Source: Brettanomyces bruxellensis (lineage: Eukaryota > Ascomycota > Pichiomycetes > Pichiales > Pichiaceae). From it: 64,000 nucleotides of DNA. Where the stretch lies: positions 806,001 to 870,000 of the forward strand of contig NC_054686.1 in NCBI RefSeq assembly GCF_011074885.1. The letters run 5' to 3'. Below, in pieces: positions 10,146-21,338 of the stretch. The notes under the pieces were generated by a model, which saw nothing but the letters and a program-made list of their open reading frames with translations, had not been told where the DNA came from and made no database searches. A program made the translations under genes and the position numbers. Within the stretch, counting starts at the first letter, position 1. Every line of letters starts with the position of its first letter.

Positions 10146-13100
10146 TCATAGTGAAACTATACACTTCTTGTTGTACTCGTTGACAGCAGTAACGATGTTC
10201 CTATACAAAAATATCTGGTCAGCTTTTCCTGGAATTGAAATAAACCTTTCCGGAGAGCCGGCCCGATTCTGCTTAATAAGAATTCCGGTGTTCTCCAATG
10301 TGATATTACCTATCTTCTCATAAGGCATGTTCCATTCGGCTTTCAAAGTCTCCACAGTAACAACCAAAATCCTGGACATACTGACAATGCACACCATCTC
10401 GAATCCTGGAAGCATCACATGAGCCAAGTATCTCTCACGAGAATATTTCCCACCATCGCATGTTTTCAACCAGTACTGACCTTGGGCCTCTCTTTCGGAA
10501 TAAGAGGTGACACATCCGTTATATCGGATATTTCTTGGAAGACGCATTCTCCTCGAGCTGTCTTTATCAAAGGCAGTGGTCGAGCTCTTGATGCTCTCAC
10601 TGATATCATTGGCAAAGTCTAGCACTCCTGTAGCGGCCTTTGTAGGAAGACCGATAATTCCCCTACCCAGTCCTTTGATGAATCCAGAGGCACCTTCTTC
10701 GTTTGCACCTTTGATTGGAGCAATAGCCAAACCAGACAATCCACTGGTGATACCGTCAAACAACGAGTTTGTTCCACTTGCAAAACCACCAAGTGGATGG
10801 TTTGGCCGGCTTTTCTGCCTGTTCTGCCTCCTTTTCTTTTGGAAATCTCTGTCCATGGATGCAACAGTGAGTCCCTTTGCAACGGAACTTGTAAAGCGTG
10901 ACACACTGTCACTAACGCCGAACAAAGACTTCCGTAAAAAGCTGATACCACCTCTTGCCAATCCTATTCCCAACTCCTGAGGCCTGTCAGTCATAATGTA
11001 TCCCTGATATGGTTCATAGAAGATATCCATCACTCCGGAACTGATGTTGTTGAACAACCCAACCGGATTGCCGATGACATCTGCAGATCCAAGCACTTTG
11101 TACCACTGATACAAAAAGGCTTGCTTGTAATGCTCCTGGATATTTTGCTGGAGGTACGGTAGAGGAGTTCTCACATTCTCCAAAATTAAAGATGACATCT
11201 TGATAGGAGCATCTCTAATATTTCCCACTGCCATACTAATCGCACTCGCGGCCAAAGCTATTGGATTTCCGGATATAGGAGCATCGTCATCCAGCTCATC
11301 AGTCCGTTCAAACGAAACATTGAACTGCAAGGGTTGCAAATGAAGAAGCTCAAAGTAGTAATCGTCTCCTGTTCTTAGAGTAGGCGGCTCTGGAATCTCT
11401 GTATGCTTGTCCCATAATACATCGATGGTATCATCATTTTCAGATGCTTCCGGTGTCTTGAAGAACTCCATTAAGGAGGAAATTGTTGGCTCGTCTAGCT
11501 CAAAGGACATTTCCTGAAATAGTGCTGTTGCAAACTTGATGTATGTGACCCCATGTGAATCGTCTTTCATCTTAGAAATGCCTGCTGAAAACACTGGGTG
11601 CTCGTTCATCTCTTTTTTCGACTTTGGAACAACAGTAGGATATATGAGAACCGGGAATGTTGCCGGATACGTCTGGTTGTCCACTTGAAGCCACTTAAGC
11701 TTCAGAGCAATGTTCTGATGGATTTCAGACTCTGCATAGTTCATTATTGCTCCTCTTAAAGTTATATAACTGATTTCCTCACACTCTGAATTGATCAATG
11801 AAACACCCAATCCTTTAAAGTCCACCGAAACGCTCAAATTGTAGTTTTCGTCCTTGGTTCCGGTCTCGAAGTCGCCGGAATTCCGGCTGTTTGTGGTATG
11901 TGAAGAAGAATTCGACTTCATCCGATACATGCTCGTTTTAGGATCATAGTTGTTTATCATCAACACCTGGACTGGACCTTCGGCCTGAACATTCAAATCA
12001 ACAACGTTTCTGCCGTTGGTTGGTGAATTGGAGCTGGAGCCAAGTCTCATTGGATAAAGTGTGCCAATTTCAGCAAGCTGCACGAACCTTTCTTTATTTC
12101 CACTTCTCAACACCAACTCCTTGACATCAGCCGCCGGAAAGTCCCATGCATAAGGCATTGCACTTTTTGGAGGAATTTTGTATAAAACTGGCTTGAAACG
12201 AACATTAGAGCGCCTAGTTCCATCCAGCTTCATGTACGGGTCGGATTGGTAGATTATGAATTCAAAGTCGCTGAAATTTCTTATGGAGTAAGGCCAGCTG
12301 CCATTGGTGTCCATCATACTGATGAATATCGATGCACCCTCCGTCGTGATAACCACCCTAACAAGCAAATGGGACAAAGAGTCCCGCTTTTGTGCCCGAA
12401 CAAATATCTCACCAACATCATTGATATTGAAGGGAGCTGACATCTTACCATCGTTCTTCGTACTAATGCATATTTGCTTTGGATTCATCCTTGACACGCC
12501 ATAAATCGGGATGATTTTCCCGGGATCAAGGCGTAGATGACGCGAAGATCCGATTGAAGTAACATATATGGTCTCGGCCAAGTCATTTCTAACGATGTAT
12601 CTTGGAGTTAAGGTGACAACCTTGGTCAAGTTGAACGCTCCTTTTCCCTCAGTGATATGAACACCAATATCGTATTCGAATGGCTTGCCATCCATAGGAG
12701 CCTCTATCTGGAAGTTCTGGCCCACTTTATCAATGTTGAAGCTGCGGCTGAGAAGAGAGTCTTCGATCTTCAGAGCAACGTGATTTGTTTCGAAGTTTGT
12801 CGTAAACAACCCTCTTGAGTCCTTTCCGAACGAAAACATGTCGGGCATAGCATCATCGTATCCGGGTTTGATTTTCTTTGCTCTTGAAACCATGAAGTTG
12901 GCTCCATTGCTGATGATGACAGTCTTACCCGTCCTGTTTACGATAAGATACGGAGTGTAAAGAGTGACTTTTCGGCCTGCCTCCGGGCTGCTGGTGTAAA
13001 GAAGCCTTAGATACAACTTCTGGTGCTCGTCGTTGATTAAAAGTACCGTGTCGTCATTCTTCACATCCTTGTTGGATGTATTTATTATCGCCGGCCGGCT

Positions 13101-16100
13101 CTTTCCAAACGATGTTCCTGGAATCGACAACTTCATCACCGCAGAATTATTCATGTCAATCACGTGAATCGAGGAGCTGGTGCCCTGCTTCAAGTCGCAC
13201 TCCCACTTATCGGTTCCCTTTTGGAACAATTCCCAGTTCACATCAAATGGAAGCAAGTTCTGCAACACCAGGGGCGGAGTAATGTTGATGACCATGTGTG
13301 GATAAACCTTCGTCAAGACCTCTGAGGAGTTGAACTTGGCCCTGGCGTTGAAGTAGTAGCTCTTAATGCTTCCCGATTCTGTGCTTGGGCATTCCAAGAT
13401 CATGTCACTTCTTGATATCGTCTTCCAGTCAAACAGTGAGTTCCTGTTTGTCTTCCTGCAACGAGCCATCGACCAACCAAACTGCTGCCCCTTGGTTTCT
13501 GGCCGAACTACGAGCTTTCCCTCGTACACCAGATCAATTGGAAGAGCTATTTTACCACCGCTTGGAATATGAACCTCCCGGTCAACCACAGGCTTGCTGT
13601 TGTACTTCCCAACACCAATAAATAGCCCCTGTGGGGTGTGGTTGTGAATGGTGATGGTCGATTTTAAGATCACGTGCTTCACTTTGTCCTTCGCAAGCAC
13701 AACTTCGCAAGCAAGTCTGTGATGATATGCGTTGCGGTACTTTGGTTCAAGCATGAATATATCTTCGCCCTCTGTTGTGAGCGAGATGGCTTTAACCGGA
13801 TTAAACTGCGAATCAATGAACTCCACAGCCAAGGTGTCTCTTTCCGTCTGCATATTTAGATTCTTACGGATTTCCCGCCAATCCTCGAAGGCCCAGGGAA
13901 TGTGATCTCCGTTTTTAAGCAGTGTGAGCTGCTTTCTATGAGCCGAATCTGTACTCTGGCCATCGATCCACACGTTAAGATCGTATCCAGTCTGGTTGAA
14001 GAGCAGATAAGGTGCACCTTCACCCCTTGGCCGTATCTCGGACTCCTCCTTGAGCAAGGAGCCAAAGTATGAAAGCGATGCAATCGATCTTTTTGTCAAA
14101 GTGACCTCGGCAATATCATCCGAGCTGATGCTAACAGCAAGCTCTCCTTTAGCCTTGCTGTCCTTAGTAACATGAATACTAAAAGACCACTGGTCTAGCA
14201 ACGGCTCCCAGGACGAAGTGGAGTAGTTGTATATTTGAATCTGGGGCTGGAAGGTGACGTCAGCCTCCAGATCGGTAGACCAGTTCTTCACCTGAGCATT
14301 CAGTGGTTTTACAACCACATCAAGAACAGGGAGCTCATGGACATCACCAATGAGAACAATTCTCATCCCACCAAGTGTGGCCAAGAACTTCTCGGCCTTA
14401 ACTATGACATTAGGCTTCTTTTTGGCGCCTGCCTTATTGGATATCTTGGTGAGACTCGATAAAACAGATGGTGCGTGTTTAGCAATGGTCTGGCTTATCT
14501 CTGAGGCAATTGAAGACCTCCTCCGCCTGCGATTTTCAGCAGGAGTACTGGCAGCTTTTGTGGCCTCAGAGTATATTGCCGATGCTCTGTTGAATATATC
14601 GGTGGCTAGCTTGATATCGCTGAGAGAAACACGAATCAAAAGCGGATCCACATCAAAAGCCATCTGTGTAAGATACGATGTAGGGGACGAGCCCCTGCTA
14701 TCGATTTCGAACTTGGAAGAAAAGTCATCGATGATCTGTATCCTGTTGACTTCGTAAGCGTCCATATTACAAAGGAACATCCCTATTCCCTTAAGCTGGA
14801 CTCTCGTGATATCGGTGGCACTAAGTACAATCTGTGAGATCTTGAAGACCACCGCCTCTGAATCTGGCTTTTCAGAGTTGGCGAGCAAGATGATCGATAT
14901 GTTTGGAATTCTGATGGCATACGATAGTTCTTTCTGCTCGGAAGCCTCTGAGTCCTCAATTACATCCGATTCTTCGTCTCCGGTCATGGACTTGTGCCTG
15001 TAAGTGCTGTTTTCCTCGATTGTTTGCAATCTGTTATCAAGCTCCTTGGTCGTGGCAGTAGTGTCCAAAACAGCATCCACAAACGTCTTCAACGAGATCA
15101 TATAATCCATTGCCAAGAGCAATGTTGGGTTGTTGATCTGGAGATCCACTTTCGTGAAGCTCTTTCCCTCGGCAGTGACTCCCTTCACGGAAGCAACAAG
15201 TTGATATCCATCACTCGCCGAAGCAGGGATGATTTCCGGGAATTTGTTCTTGGTGTCATTTCGCACATCTCTCACAACAAAGGACTTCAGCTGTACGTTT
15301 GCATCATAACTTCCGCTCTCTCGAACATCCGCCTTCATACAGAGATCGTTCACCATAAATCTCGAAAGACCCTTGTTGTCGAGTGTGGCTGATTTTCTGG
15401 TATTGTTGTATATTGTTAGTGAGATTGCTGGAATCTCCACATGCACGCTCACGGTTGTTTTATCTCCGTGCCCGGAGTTAGCAGTCGTGCTCTGGTCCGA
15501 ACTCTTGCTTTTCTGGATCAATGTTTCATTAATCACAGCCTTGGAGGGTGATTCCTCCCTGCTGATTATCATATTTGCTTGCAGAGCATCATCCTCGAGG
15601 TCCCGGATGGTTTCATTGCCGATGGAATAATCGGTAAACGCCTGCGGAATACTCTGGATAATCTCCAGGATATAGTGAGCCTGCCAATCAGTAAGCTTCA
15701 TGTCACTTCCAGAGATCACAGCCTTGATGATCGTGGCCGGCCGACTCAAAACGCATCCATCGTAATAGTTTGCGTTCAACTGAACGTCAAACTTATCGAT
15801 AATCTCCAAGTTTTGCCGCCCTCCGTCAGGAAGCGAAAACGTGGAACAGATCCTGGTATTCTTAAGCTTTGCCGTGGTAATGTTGAAGATACTTCCGCCA
15901 CTTTCAGTGAAAGAGTTCGAGGCATCTATCTCTCCTAGATTCGTGTTTATTGTGTCGATCTCACCCGTTAACGGGTTCCTGACCTTGGGAAAAATGAGAA
16001 TTGGTGCACGGAGCAAAACATCAAACTTCATCTTATCCGTCCCTTCTATGCTAGTAGCCTGGCTCAAAGCGGCTTCTCTAGCATTATCGTAAATGTCCTT

Positions 16101-19100
16101 CATGCGGCTGAACTGGCTGATGAACGAGTAGATTCTCGCAAACGAGCTTTGCACGAATGTGATGACAATTGAACCGGTCTCAAGCGAAAGTTCGGAGCTG
16201 TAAGGCAGCCTGTTTGTCTCGGGATCAAACGTTTCGTAATGTAGCTTGATGAACTCTCTTCCCTTTATTCTTATTAGCTGCGATAGAGACGGGATGTTCT
16301 TGCTGATGTCATCTCTCAATGTGAGACCTCCTATGCTGGCATTGAGTCTCATTTTGTCCGGGAACAGGATCATGTCGATGTCGGCCTCCTTTAGCTTCAT
16401 GGTTCCAATCTTGTAACCATCGTCGTTCAATATCAAGGTGATACTGTTCATCTCCAACTTTAGTTTCATCTGCTCAGGTGCAGTCTGTGCGTTTGCTTCA
16501 TCATTGTGTCTAAGCTGGTCTGCCGGAAGCAAAGGAGCATTTGGGTCCACAAACGTGTTTCTGAGGAAGCTGACGAGGGTAAGGACCGATTTCCTCGTTA
16601 GGACCACTTTAAAGTCCGATATGTTCAAGTCGACGTCCTGGTCAAAAGCCTGGATGATCTTGCTGTTGAAGTTCACGTTCCTCTGTTTCCTCGTGTAGGC
16701 TACAGTGAAGAGATTCCGGGGCTTGGATTCTGCAGAAGACACATCTGCTGAAACCAACTTCTTGAACTCTTCGTTACCAGTTGGTTCCATAAAGTCATAG
16801 ATCGAAAAGTCGGCAAGCTCAACATTTGCATTCATGGTTTCCTCTGTGCTGAAGTACCGAAGCCTGAAATTCTCCCCAACGACATCTGCCAACTTCTCGG
16901 CCTCGAAAGTCTTCGGATCAGAGCATCTGCTTAGGCTGATCACGATCACACCGATGTTGATGCTCACATCCAGCTTGTGTTGCATGATTTTTCTCCTCTG
17001 CTCGCTGCCTGAAGTGTCATTTGAACCCTCAGATGAATCAGTGGTGGCAGAACCTAGACCAACATCATAGCCTGGAGAAGACTCCTCGTTTGAAACCAGC
17101 ATCTCGAGATCGTTAGAAGACTCGGCAGGCACAGCCAAAGTAGCCGACAAGTCCGGCATCATGGTCATTAGTGCCTGGGAGAAAATTCTGTGCTGATAGT
17201 CGTTCAAGCTGGCTTTTATCTGCGGAATGTTCCCGCTGATCTTCATCAACGGTAGATGAGTGTAGGTGGGGACGATCGACAACTCGAGCAATATGTTAAT
17301 TGTCAAATGGTCGAGGATGAGAGACGGTTTCGGCCCTGAGGAGTGAAGCTGCTCGATTGCAGCCTTGACGTTTGGCCCGATCAGCATCTGTGCATCCTCA
17401 AGTTGAAGCTCGAACCGGTCGAATAAGAACGCGTTCAACTTCTCCCAGTCCGACTCGCCAAAGGTGCTCTTGTCGGCTCCCTTGATCTCCTTGATCTTCT
17501 GCTTGTCCACCAAATCGCTCATCACGTTTATGTGGCCCGCATCAAGAACACAGACCGGAGATGACCAGCTTGTGCAGTCGAGAGGCATGATTATCAACGG
17601 TGCCTGCAAGTCCATCTTGCAGTTAATGGTTGTGTGCTCATCGAACGCGTACTGGAGCCCGATTCTTGTCTGATCTGTGAATCCCTGGATGGTGCTCTCG
17701 GCAGCATTCATGATGGCACCAATGGTGTCTGCATGAGTCTGTGGTGGGCGGAAGAACCTCGCAACCTCTTCGATAAAGCGTGGATCGTGGAATATCGTCA
17801 TGCTGTTCATCTTGGCCAACAACTCGGAGTCTGCAGACTCGTCCAACGGGTTGCTCTCGTAGGAAATCTGGAAAAAAGACTCTTTCTCGTCCGGGCCGCC
17901 CTCAGCATCCATCTCAGAACTCGATGAGCTTTCCGCACTGCCCGTGTCAAACGGTTTCACGCTCACTATATGCTTGTAGAGCGTGCCACTGGCTCCGTTT
18001 TCGACCCGGAACTCTCTCAACTTGAACCCAAGATAGTACGAGTCCTTTCTTTGAAACACGTCCGCATGCATTCCTTCAAAGATGACTTCTGCAACCGGCT
18101 TGTGCGTCTGAGCCTTCTTGATCACAAACGACCCCTTCTTCAAATTCCACCCGATGCAAGTCCTCACTCTTTCCCTCGGCATGTCCAACGAGTCCGTCAG
18201 CTTCTTCTGCTCATCGTATCCTATCGCATCGTACAACTCCTTCCTCTGCTGTGAAGAGAGTGTAAGATCTGTATCTTCACCCTCTGCCAGATCCTCCTTC
18301 TTGCTCTGTCCGGCATCAGCGGCGGTAGAACCACCCTTCCACCACGAAATCCACGAGGAAGCGGTGCCTGTATTTGCCGAAGCCTGCTTCTGCACTGCAT
18401 TCGAGGCCGGGTGTGCATGATGCTTCCTCACATACTCCATTTTGGCTATCTCCCGGTAAAACTTCAAGTCATTGTATGCCACCTGGCTCTCCAGGTTGTA
18501 TATTTCGGCCTGAACGGTGGCATCCGGGTCCCCTTCAAGATGCTTAAGCCATGCATTAACGTACTTCTTCCGCTGGTCTCTTCTCTTCTCAAAGTACTCC
18601 CAGGTCCACTTGTAGTTTCGCTCGTGTATCTCGTCATACACACACCTGAATGCATACCTGAGCCACTGCTTCGGGTCCTCTTCAACGGGCACATGTGGCC
18701 TCAACCGCCGGAATTTGTACGTTTTCTGGTACCACGTGACCTCCGAGATCGTCCAGCACATGTCTCGATACTGTTCTTCGTCCAAGGTGACACCAAACTC
18801 ATCGAAAAATAGATCAACGTTATAGTGAGGCGCTGATTCAGTGCTTCCCGCTTTGTTTACCGTGAGATGGCCATATCCAGAGACTGGTTTCATGAGATGC
18901 TGGACGCCTTCACCTTCCAACGACGAATTTTTGTCGATAACGGAGAGGAACGAATCCACCATCTTCTGCCGGTCGGCATCATAGAGTGTCTGTGCATTTG
19001 TCTCCCAGTACACCTCGAGCGATTTAAGAGTTGTGAGTTTTCTCGACAGATCGCTGGCCCCCAATACAAACCCTGGAATCCAGTTTTCATCCGTGGACAC

Positions 19101-19652
19101 AGCCGAGAGCTCTTGGAGGGTCAATCCAACTGCATACGGCACCTTTGTGAAGGTGTCCCGGTCCTCGTATCGCAAATGGATGTTCCGTATTGTGATTTGC
19201 AAGTTGTCCACAATCTTTGTGGTCAAGCTTTCCATGAAATTCTCGTTCTTTTCCCTGTCCTCCTCACTTTCCGAGGCCGGAAGTGTGTTCTCCGACAACT
19301 CCAATGCCTCTAGCTTGCTCTTTTTCACACGCAACTTCCTCTCCTCCTCCTCTTGCACATTTATCTCTGTGGGAAGCATTGCACTGGCCAAAAGAAACAT
19401 ATCCTCGACGATAATCTTCACAGGTTTCGATTTTAGGTTGGACCATGGTATCTGTAACGTCAACTGGCCTAGATGCCCAAACTTGAGTGCAATCGGAAGC
19501 CCCAACCGGTCCAATGATTCCTGCTTGAGCTTCAAGTCCCGTAGTTTAACATCTCCACTCCATATTCCTATATTCAATTGGGCCGGATCAAAATTCTCCA
19601 CATACTGCCCCAGCGTCCGATTCAATATCGACGCAACTAGAGACTCTAACAT
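10146..19652 (-). CDS. VPS13: VPS13 bridge-type lipid transfer protein
   Basis: A single intronless frame encodes 3168 residues, close to the S. cerevisiae length (about 3144). VPS13 is a rod-shaped protein with a hydrophobic groove that moves glycerolipids in bulk at membrane contact sites (vacuole-mitochondrion, nucleus-vacuole junction, endosome, prospore membrane). The N-terminal chorein domain is clear (residues 1-about 110, opening MLESLVASILNRTLGQYVENF and holding GDVKLRDLKLK). The long middle is the repeating beta-groove; the adaptor-binding (VAB) and SHR-BD regions follow at about 1950-2550. The C-terminal amphipathic ATG2_C-like segment (about 2850-3000, with GLSGLAIAPIKGA and GLGRGIIGLPTKA) precedes a PH-like domain at about 3040-3165. 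The start is fixed by the chorein domain. It looks intact. Confidence 0.97.
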   Translation of the reverse strand: MLESLVASILNRTLGQYVENFDPAQLNIGIWSGDVKLRDLKLKQESLDRLGLPIALKFGHLGQLTLQIPWSNLKSKPVKIIVEDMFLLASAMLPTEINVQEEEERKLRVKKSKLEALELSENTLPASESEEDREKNENFMESLTTKIVDNLQITIRNIHLRYEDRDTFTKVPYAVGLTLQELSAVSTDENWIPGFVLGASDLSRKLTTLKSLEVYWETNAQTLYDADRQKMVDSFLSVIDKNSSLEGEGVQHLMKPVSGYGHLTVNKAGSTESAPHYNVDLFFDEFGVTLDEEQYRDMCWTISEVTWYQKTYKFRRLRPHVPVEEDPKQWLRYAFRCVYDEIHERNYKWTWEYFEKRRDQRKKYVNAWLKHLEGDPDATVQAEIYNLESQVAYNDLKFYREIAKMEYVRKHHAHPASNAVQKQASANTGTASSWISWWKGGSTAADAGQSKKEDLAEGEDTDLTLSSQQRKELYDAIGYDEQKKLTDSLDMPRERVRTCIGWNLKKGSFVIKKAQTHKPVAEVIFEGMHADVFQRKDSYYLGFKLREFRVENGASGTLYKHIVSVKPFDTGSAESSSSSEMDAEGGPDEKESFFQISYESNPLDESADSELLAKMNSMTIFHDPRFIEEVARFFRPPQTHADTIGAIMNAAESTIQGFTDQTRIGLQYAFDEHTTINCKMDLQAPLIIMPLDCTSWSSPVCVLDAGHINVMSDLVDKQKIKEIKGADKSTFGESDWEKLNAFLFDRFELQLEDAQMLIGPNVKAAIEQLHSSGPKPSLILDHLTINILLELSIVPTYTHLPLMKISGNIPQIKASLNDYQHRIFSQALMTMMPDLSATLAVPAESSNDLEMLVSNEESSPGYDVGLGSATTDSSEGSNDTSGSEQRRKIMQHKLDVSINIGVIVISLSRCSDPKTFEAEKLADVVGENFRLRYFSTEETMNANVELADFSIYDFMEPTGNEEFKKLVSADVSSAESKPRNLFTVAYTRKQRNVNFNSKIIQAFDQDVDLNISDFKVVLTRKSVLTLVSFLRNTFVDPNAPLLPADQLRHNDEANAQTAPEQMKLKLEMNSITLILNDDGYKIGTMKLKEADIDMILFPDKMRLNASIGGLTLRDDISKNIPSLSQLIRIKGREFIKLHYETFDPETNRLPYSSELSLETGSIVITFVQSSFARIYSFISQFSRMKDIYDNAREAALSQATSIEGTDKMKFDVLLRAPILIFPKVRNPLTGEIDTINTNLGEIDASNSFTESGGSIFNITTAKLKNTRICSTFSLPDGGRQNLEIIDKFDVQLNANYYDGCVLSRPATIIKAVISGSDMKLTDWQAHYILEIIQSIPQAFTDYSIGNETIRDLEDDALQANMIISREESPSKAVINETLIQKSKSSDQSTTANSGHGDKTTVSVHVEIPAISLTIYNNTRKSATLDNKGLSRFMVNDLCMKADVRESGSYDANVQLKSFVVRDVRNDTKNKFPEIIPASASDGYQLVASVKGVTAEGKSFTKVDLQINNPTLLLAMDYMISLKTFVDAVLDTTATTKELDNRLQTIEENSTYRHKSMTGDEESDVIEDSEASEQKELSYAIRIPNISIILLANSEKPDSEAVVFKISQIVLSATDITRVQLKGIGMFLCNMDAYEVNRIQIIDDFSSKFEIDSRGSSPTSYLTQMAFDVDPLLIRVSLSDIKLATDIFNRASAIYSEATKAASTPAENRRRRRSSIASEISQTIAKHAPSVLSSLTKISNKAGAKKKPNVIVKAEKFLATLGGMRIVLIGDVHELPVLDVVVKPLNAQVKNWSTDLEADVTFQPQIQIYNYSTSSWEPLLDQWSFSIHVTKDSKAKGELAVSISSDDIAEVTLTKRSIASLSYFGSLLKEESEIRPRGEGAPYLLFNQTGYDLNVWIDGQSTDSAHRKQLTLLKNGDHIPWAFEDWREIRKNLNMQTERDTLAVEFIDSQFNPVKAISLTTEGEDIFMLEPKYRNAYHHRLACEVVLAKDKVKHVILKSTITIHNHTPQGLFIGVGKYNSKPVVDREVHIPSGGKIALPIDLVYEGKLVVRPETKGQQFGWSMARCRKTNRNSLFDWKTISRSDMILECPSTESGSIKSYYFNARAKFNSSEVLTKVYPHMVINITPPLVLQNLLPFDVNWELFQKGTDKWECDLKQGTSSSIHVIDMNNSAVMKLSIPGTSFGKSRPAIINTSNKDVKNDDTVLLINDEHQKLYLRLLYTSSPEAGRKVTLYTPYLIVNRTGKTVIISNGANFMVSRAKKIKPGYDDAMPDMFSFGKDSRGLFTTNFETNHVALKIEDSLLSRSFNIDKVGQNFQIEAPMDGKPFEYDIGVHITEGKGAFNLTKVVTLTPRYIVRNDLAETIYVTSIGSSRHLRLDPGKIIPIYGVSRMNPKQICISTKNDGKMSAPFNINDVGEIFVRAQKRDSLSHLLVRVVITTEGASIFISMMDTNGSWPYSIRNFSDFEFIIYQSDPYMKLDGTRRSNVRFKPVLYKIPPKSAMPYAWDFPAADVKELVLRSGNKERFVQLAEIGTLYPMRLGSSSNSPTNGRNVVDLNVQAEGPVQVLMINNYDPKTSMYRMKSNSSSHTTNSRNSGDFETGTKDENYNLSVSVDFKGLGVSLINSECEEISYITLRGAIMNYAESEIHQNIALKLKWLQVDNQTYPATFPVLIYPTVVPKSKKEMNEHPVFSAGISKMKDDSHGVTYIKFATALFQEMSFELDEPTISSLMEFFKTPEASENDDTIDVLWDKHTEIPEPPTLRTGDDYYFELLHLQPLQFNVSFERTDELDDDAPISGNPIALAASAISMAVGNIRDAPIKMSSLILENVRTPLPYLQQNIQEHYKQAFLYQWYKVLGSADVIGNPVGLFNNISSGVMDIFYEPYQGYIMTDRPQELGIGLARGGISFLRKSLFGVSDSVSRFTSSVAKGLTVASMDRDFQKKRRQNRQKSRPNHPLGGFASGTNSLFDGITSGLSGLAIAPIKGANEEGASGFIKGLGRGIIGLPTKAATGVLDFANDISESIKSSTTAFDKDSSRRMRLPRNIRYNGCVTSYSEREAQGQYWLKTCDGGKYSRERYLAHVMLPGFEMVCIVSMSRILVVTVETLKAEWNMPYEKIGNITLENTGILIKQNRAGSPERFISIPGKADQIFLYRNIVTAVNEYNKKCIVSL

Positions 19653-20261
19653 CTTTCAAATGTTGAATTCGGCGGCAATTGCTGATAAAGCAAGAGATAT
19701 AAAAGTGTGAAAAATTAGCTGAGAGATGTTATATATATAATTATATATATGTCCGATGCTTATTGCCTGGCTTTTATGTTGCAAAGTATATAATTGTTTG
19801 AATTGCCTTCAATTGTGCTTATTCCTGAAACTTTCAGTGTGAATTGCAAATCGAAAAGTGATGGTTTAAGTTCCAATGCTGGTCGCATAAACTGAGAAGG
19901 CAACAGCTTATTGATTCGGGATGAGGTTTCTCAGGAGAACAAGTTTTTGGGCAGCATTACTTTTTTGGGAAGATGCGAGAATTTGCGACCGCACTCAAGT
20001 TTCGTAAAAAAAAAGGATTTTAATTATCACCGCGTCTTTTTGTGGTGCTTTAAGAGTAAATTAACTGCACAGCAACAAGGAGAAAATGCCAAATACTATA
20101 AATGCTAGGAATCTTGAATAAATTAATTCAATATTCCTCTAAAGCGTCTGAATGATTTTCGATCTTCTATAATATGAGAAGTTATTTTCAGGTAGTATAT
20201 TATCAGATTTTATTATTTGTACAATTCAAACAAAAAAAAAAAATTAACAATCAAATCATAA
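19653..20261. other. VPS13 upstream region with a perfect AT palindrome
   Basis: Spacer between VPS13 and the PSG1-like gene. A perfect 20-bp palindrome of alternating A/T lies at 19731-19750, about 80 bp before the VPS13 ATG. It can serve as a TATA element and could extrude as a cruciform. No gene. Confidence 0.6.
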
Positions 20262-21338
20262 TTATAAAGCCTGCCTTTGCTCACCTGCAAACGGATTATC
20301 TGAAATAGACTCGGTTCTTAAAGTATGCTCATCAATCGAAGATTCAATAGAAACATTCGATGGAACTCTGGTAGAAGCATTGGTGGAAGAAGTTAATCTT
20401 TTGGAGCCTTTCATACGGATAGTGCTGAAAAAGCCACCAACTGAAGGCTGGACGCCTTTCTTTTTCATACGGTTGAAGTAAAGAATAACAGCAACAGCAA
20501 TAAATAGAATCACTACAACAGGAACAACAACTGCAGGCACAATAGTCTTGATATTGTTGGATTTGGATGCTGTTGTAGTTCCAGACCCGTTATCGGATGG
20601 CAACCTAGTAATTTTACTAGAGGCATCGGAAGCAGACTCTATAATTCTTAAAAGTGGACCTGTCTTTGTGCCAGTATGCTCTAGATCGTTATCCGAGCTG
20701 ACTAATGGGGTAATCGTGAGCCAAAAGTAGCCACTTGTGCTCTTATAGGAAGACTTGACATACCACGAGTAATAACCGTTGTTATTCGAGATGTAATCGC
20801 TGTTGAACAAAGGATCGGCGTCATCATCTAAAGGATAAGTAATGGTTTGCAACCGAACACGATCAACACTTCCTCCCCAGTATGTGGGATCCCATGTAAT
20901 CCAATATGTTTCTCCCACAACCAACTCTGTACCGTTTTTAATGCAAAACGGATAACCTGAAGTGCTGGATGAAGGAACACGATCGTTCATACATCGAAGA
21001 ACAGGGGGAGCTCCACCAGTTGATTCCGGATAGTCCGAATTTGTCGGAGTTGGAGAAGCTGAGGTGGTTTTGCCGTCTGATACTGAAGGAGTAACTCGAT
21101 AAGGAATACCAGATGAATCAAGAGAATTCCAGGCTGTGGCAGAATCTGTAACTGGAGATGCAGATACAGTAACACCATCAATGGCAGTAGGAGTGACTGC
21201 CACCTTTTTCCCGCTTGATGTAGAGGTCCATATTTGGTCGGTTAAGACATTCTGACTCTCGTCTCTTTTTTTCAAGCTTGGTGAAGCGGAAGCTATACTC
21301 AAAATGGAAGCCAGCACGAACACTCTACTAATCTTCAT
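20262..21338 (-). CDS. PSG1: Type I membrane protein, PSG1-like
   Basis: The frame encodes 358 residues. A signal peptide (1-19) is followed by a Kex2-type dibasic site (KKR, 23-25). The luminal region opens with VLTDQIWTSTSSGKK and VTPTAIDGVTVSASP (about 31-62), which I associate with the fungal Psg1 family (needed for Pma1 stability in the Golgi). A domain with paired Cys and a WITWDPTYWGGS segment (140-157) follows, then one membrane span (about 264-288), a basic stop-transfer (RMKKK) and a Ser/Thr-rich cytosolic tail of about 65 residues. The topology is clear from the sequence; the name rests on recalled motifs and is less certain. Confidence 0.7.
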   Translation of the reverse strand: MKISRVFVLASILSIASASPSLKKRDESQNVLTDQIWTSTSSGKKVAVTPTAIDGVTVSASPVTDSATAWNSLDSSGIPYRVTPSVSDGKTTSASPTPTNSDYPESTGGAPPVLRCMNDRVPSSSTSGYPFCIKNGTELVVGETYWITWDPTYWGGSVDRVRLQTITYPLDDDADPLFNSDYISNNNGYYSWYVKSSYKSTSGYFWLTITPLVSSDNDLEHTGTKTGPLLRIIESASDASSKITRLPSDNGSGTTTASKSNNIKTIVPAVVVPVVVILFIAVAVILYFNRMKKKGVQPSVGGFFSTIRMKGSKRLTSSTNASTRVPSNVSIESSIDEHTLRTESISDNPFAGEQRQAL

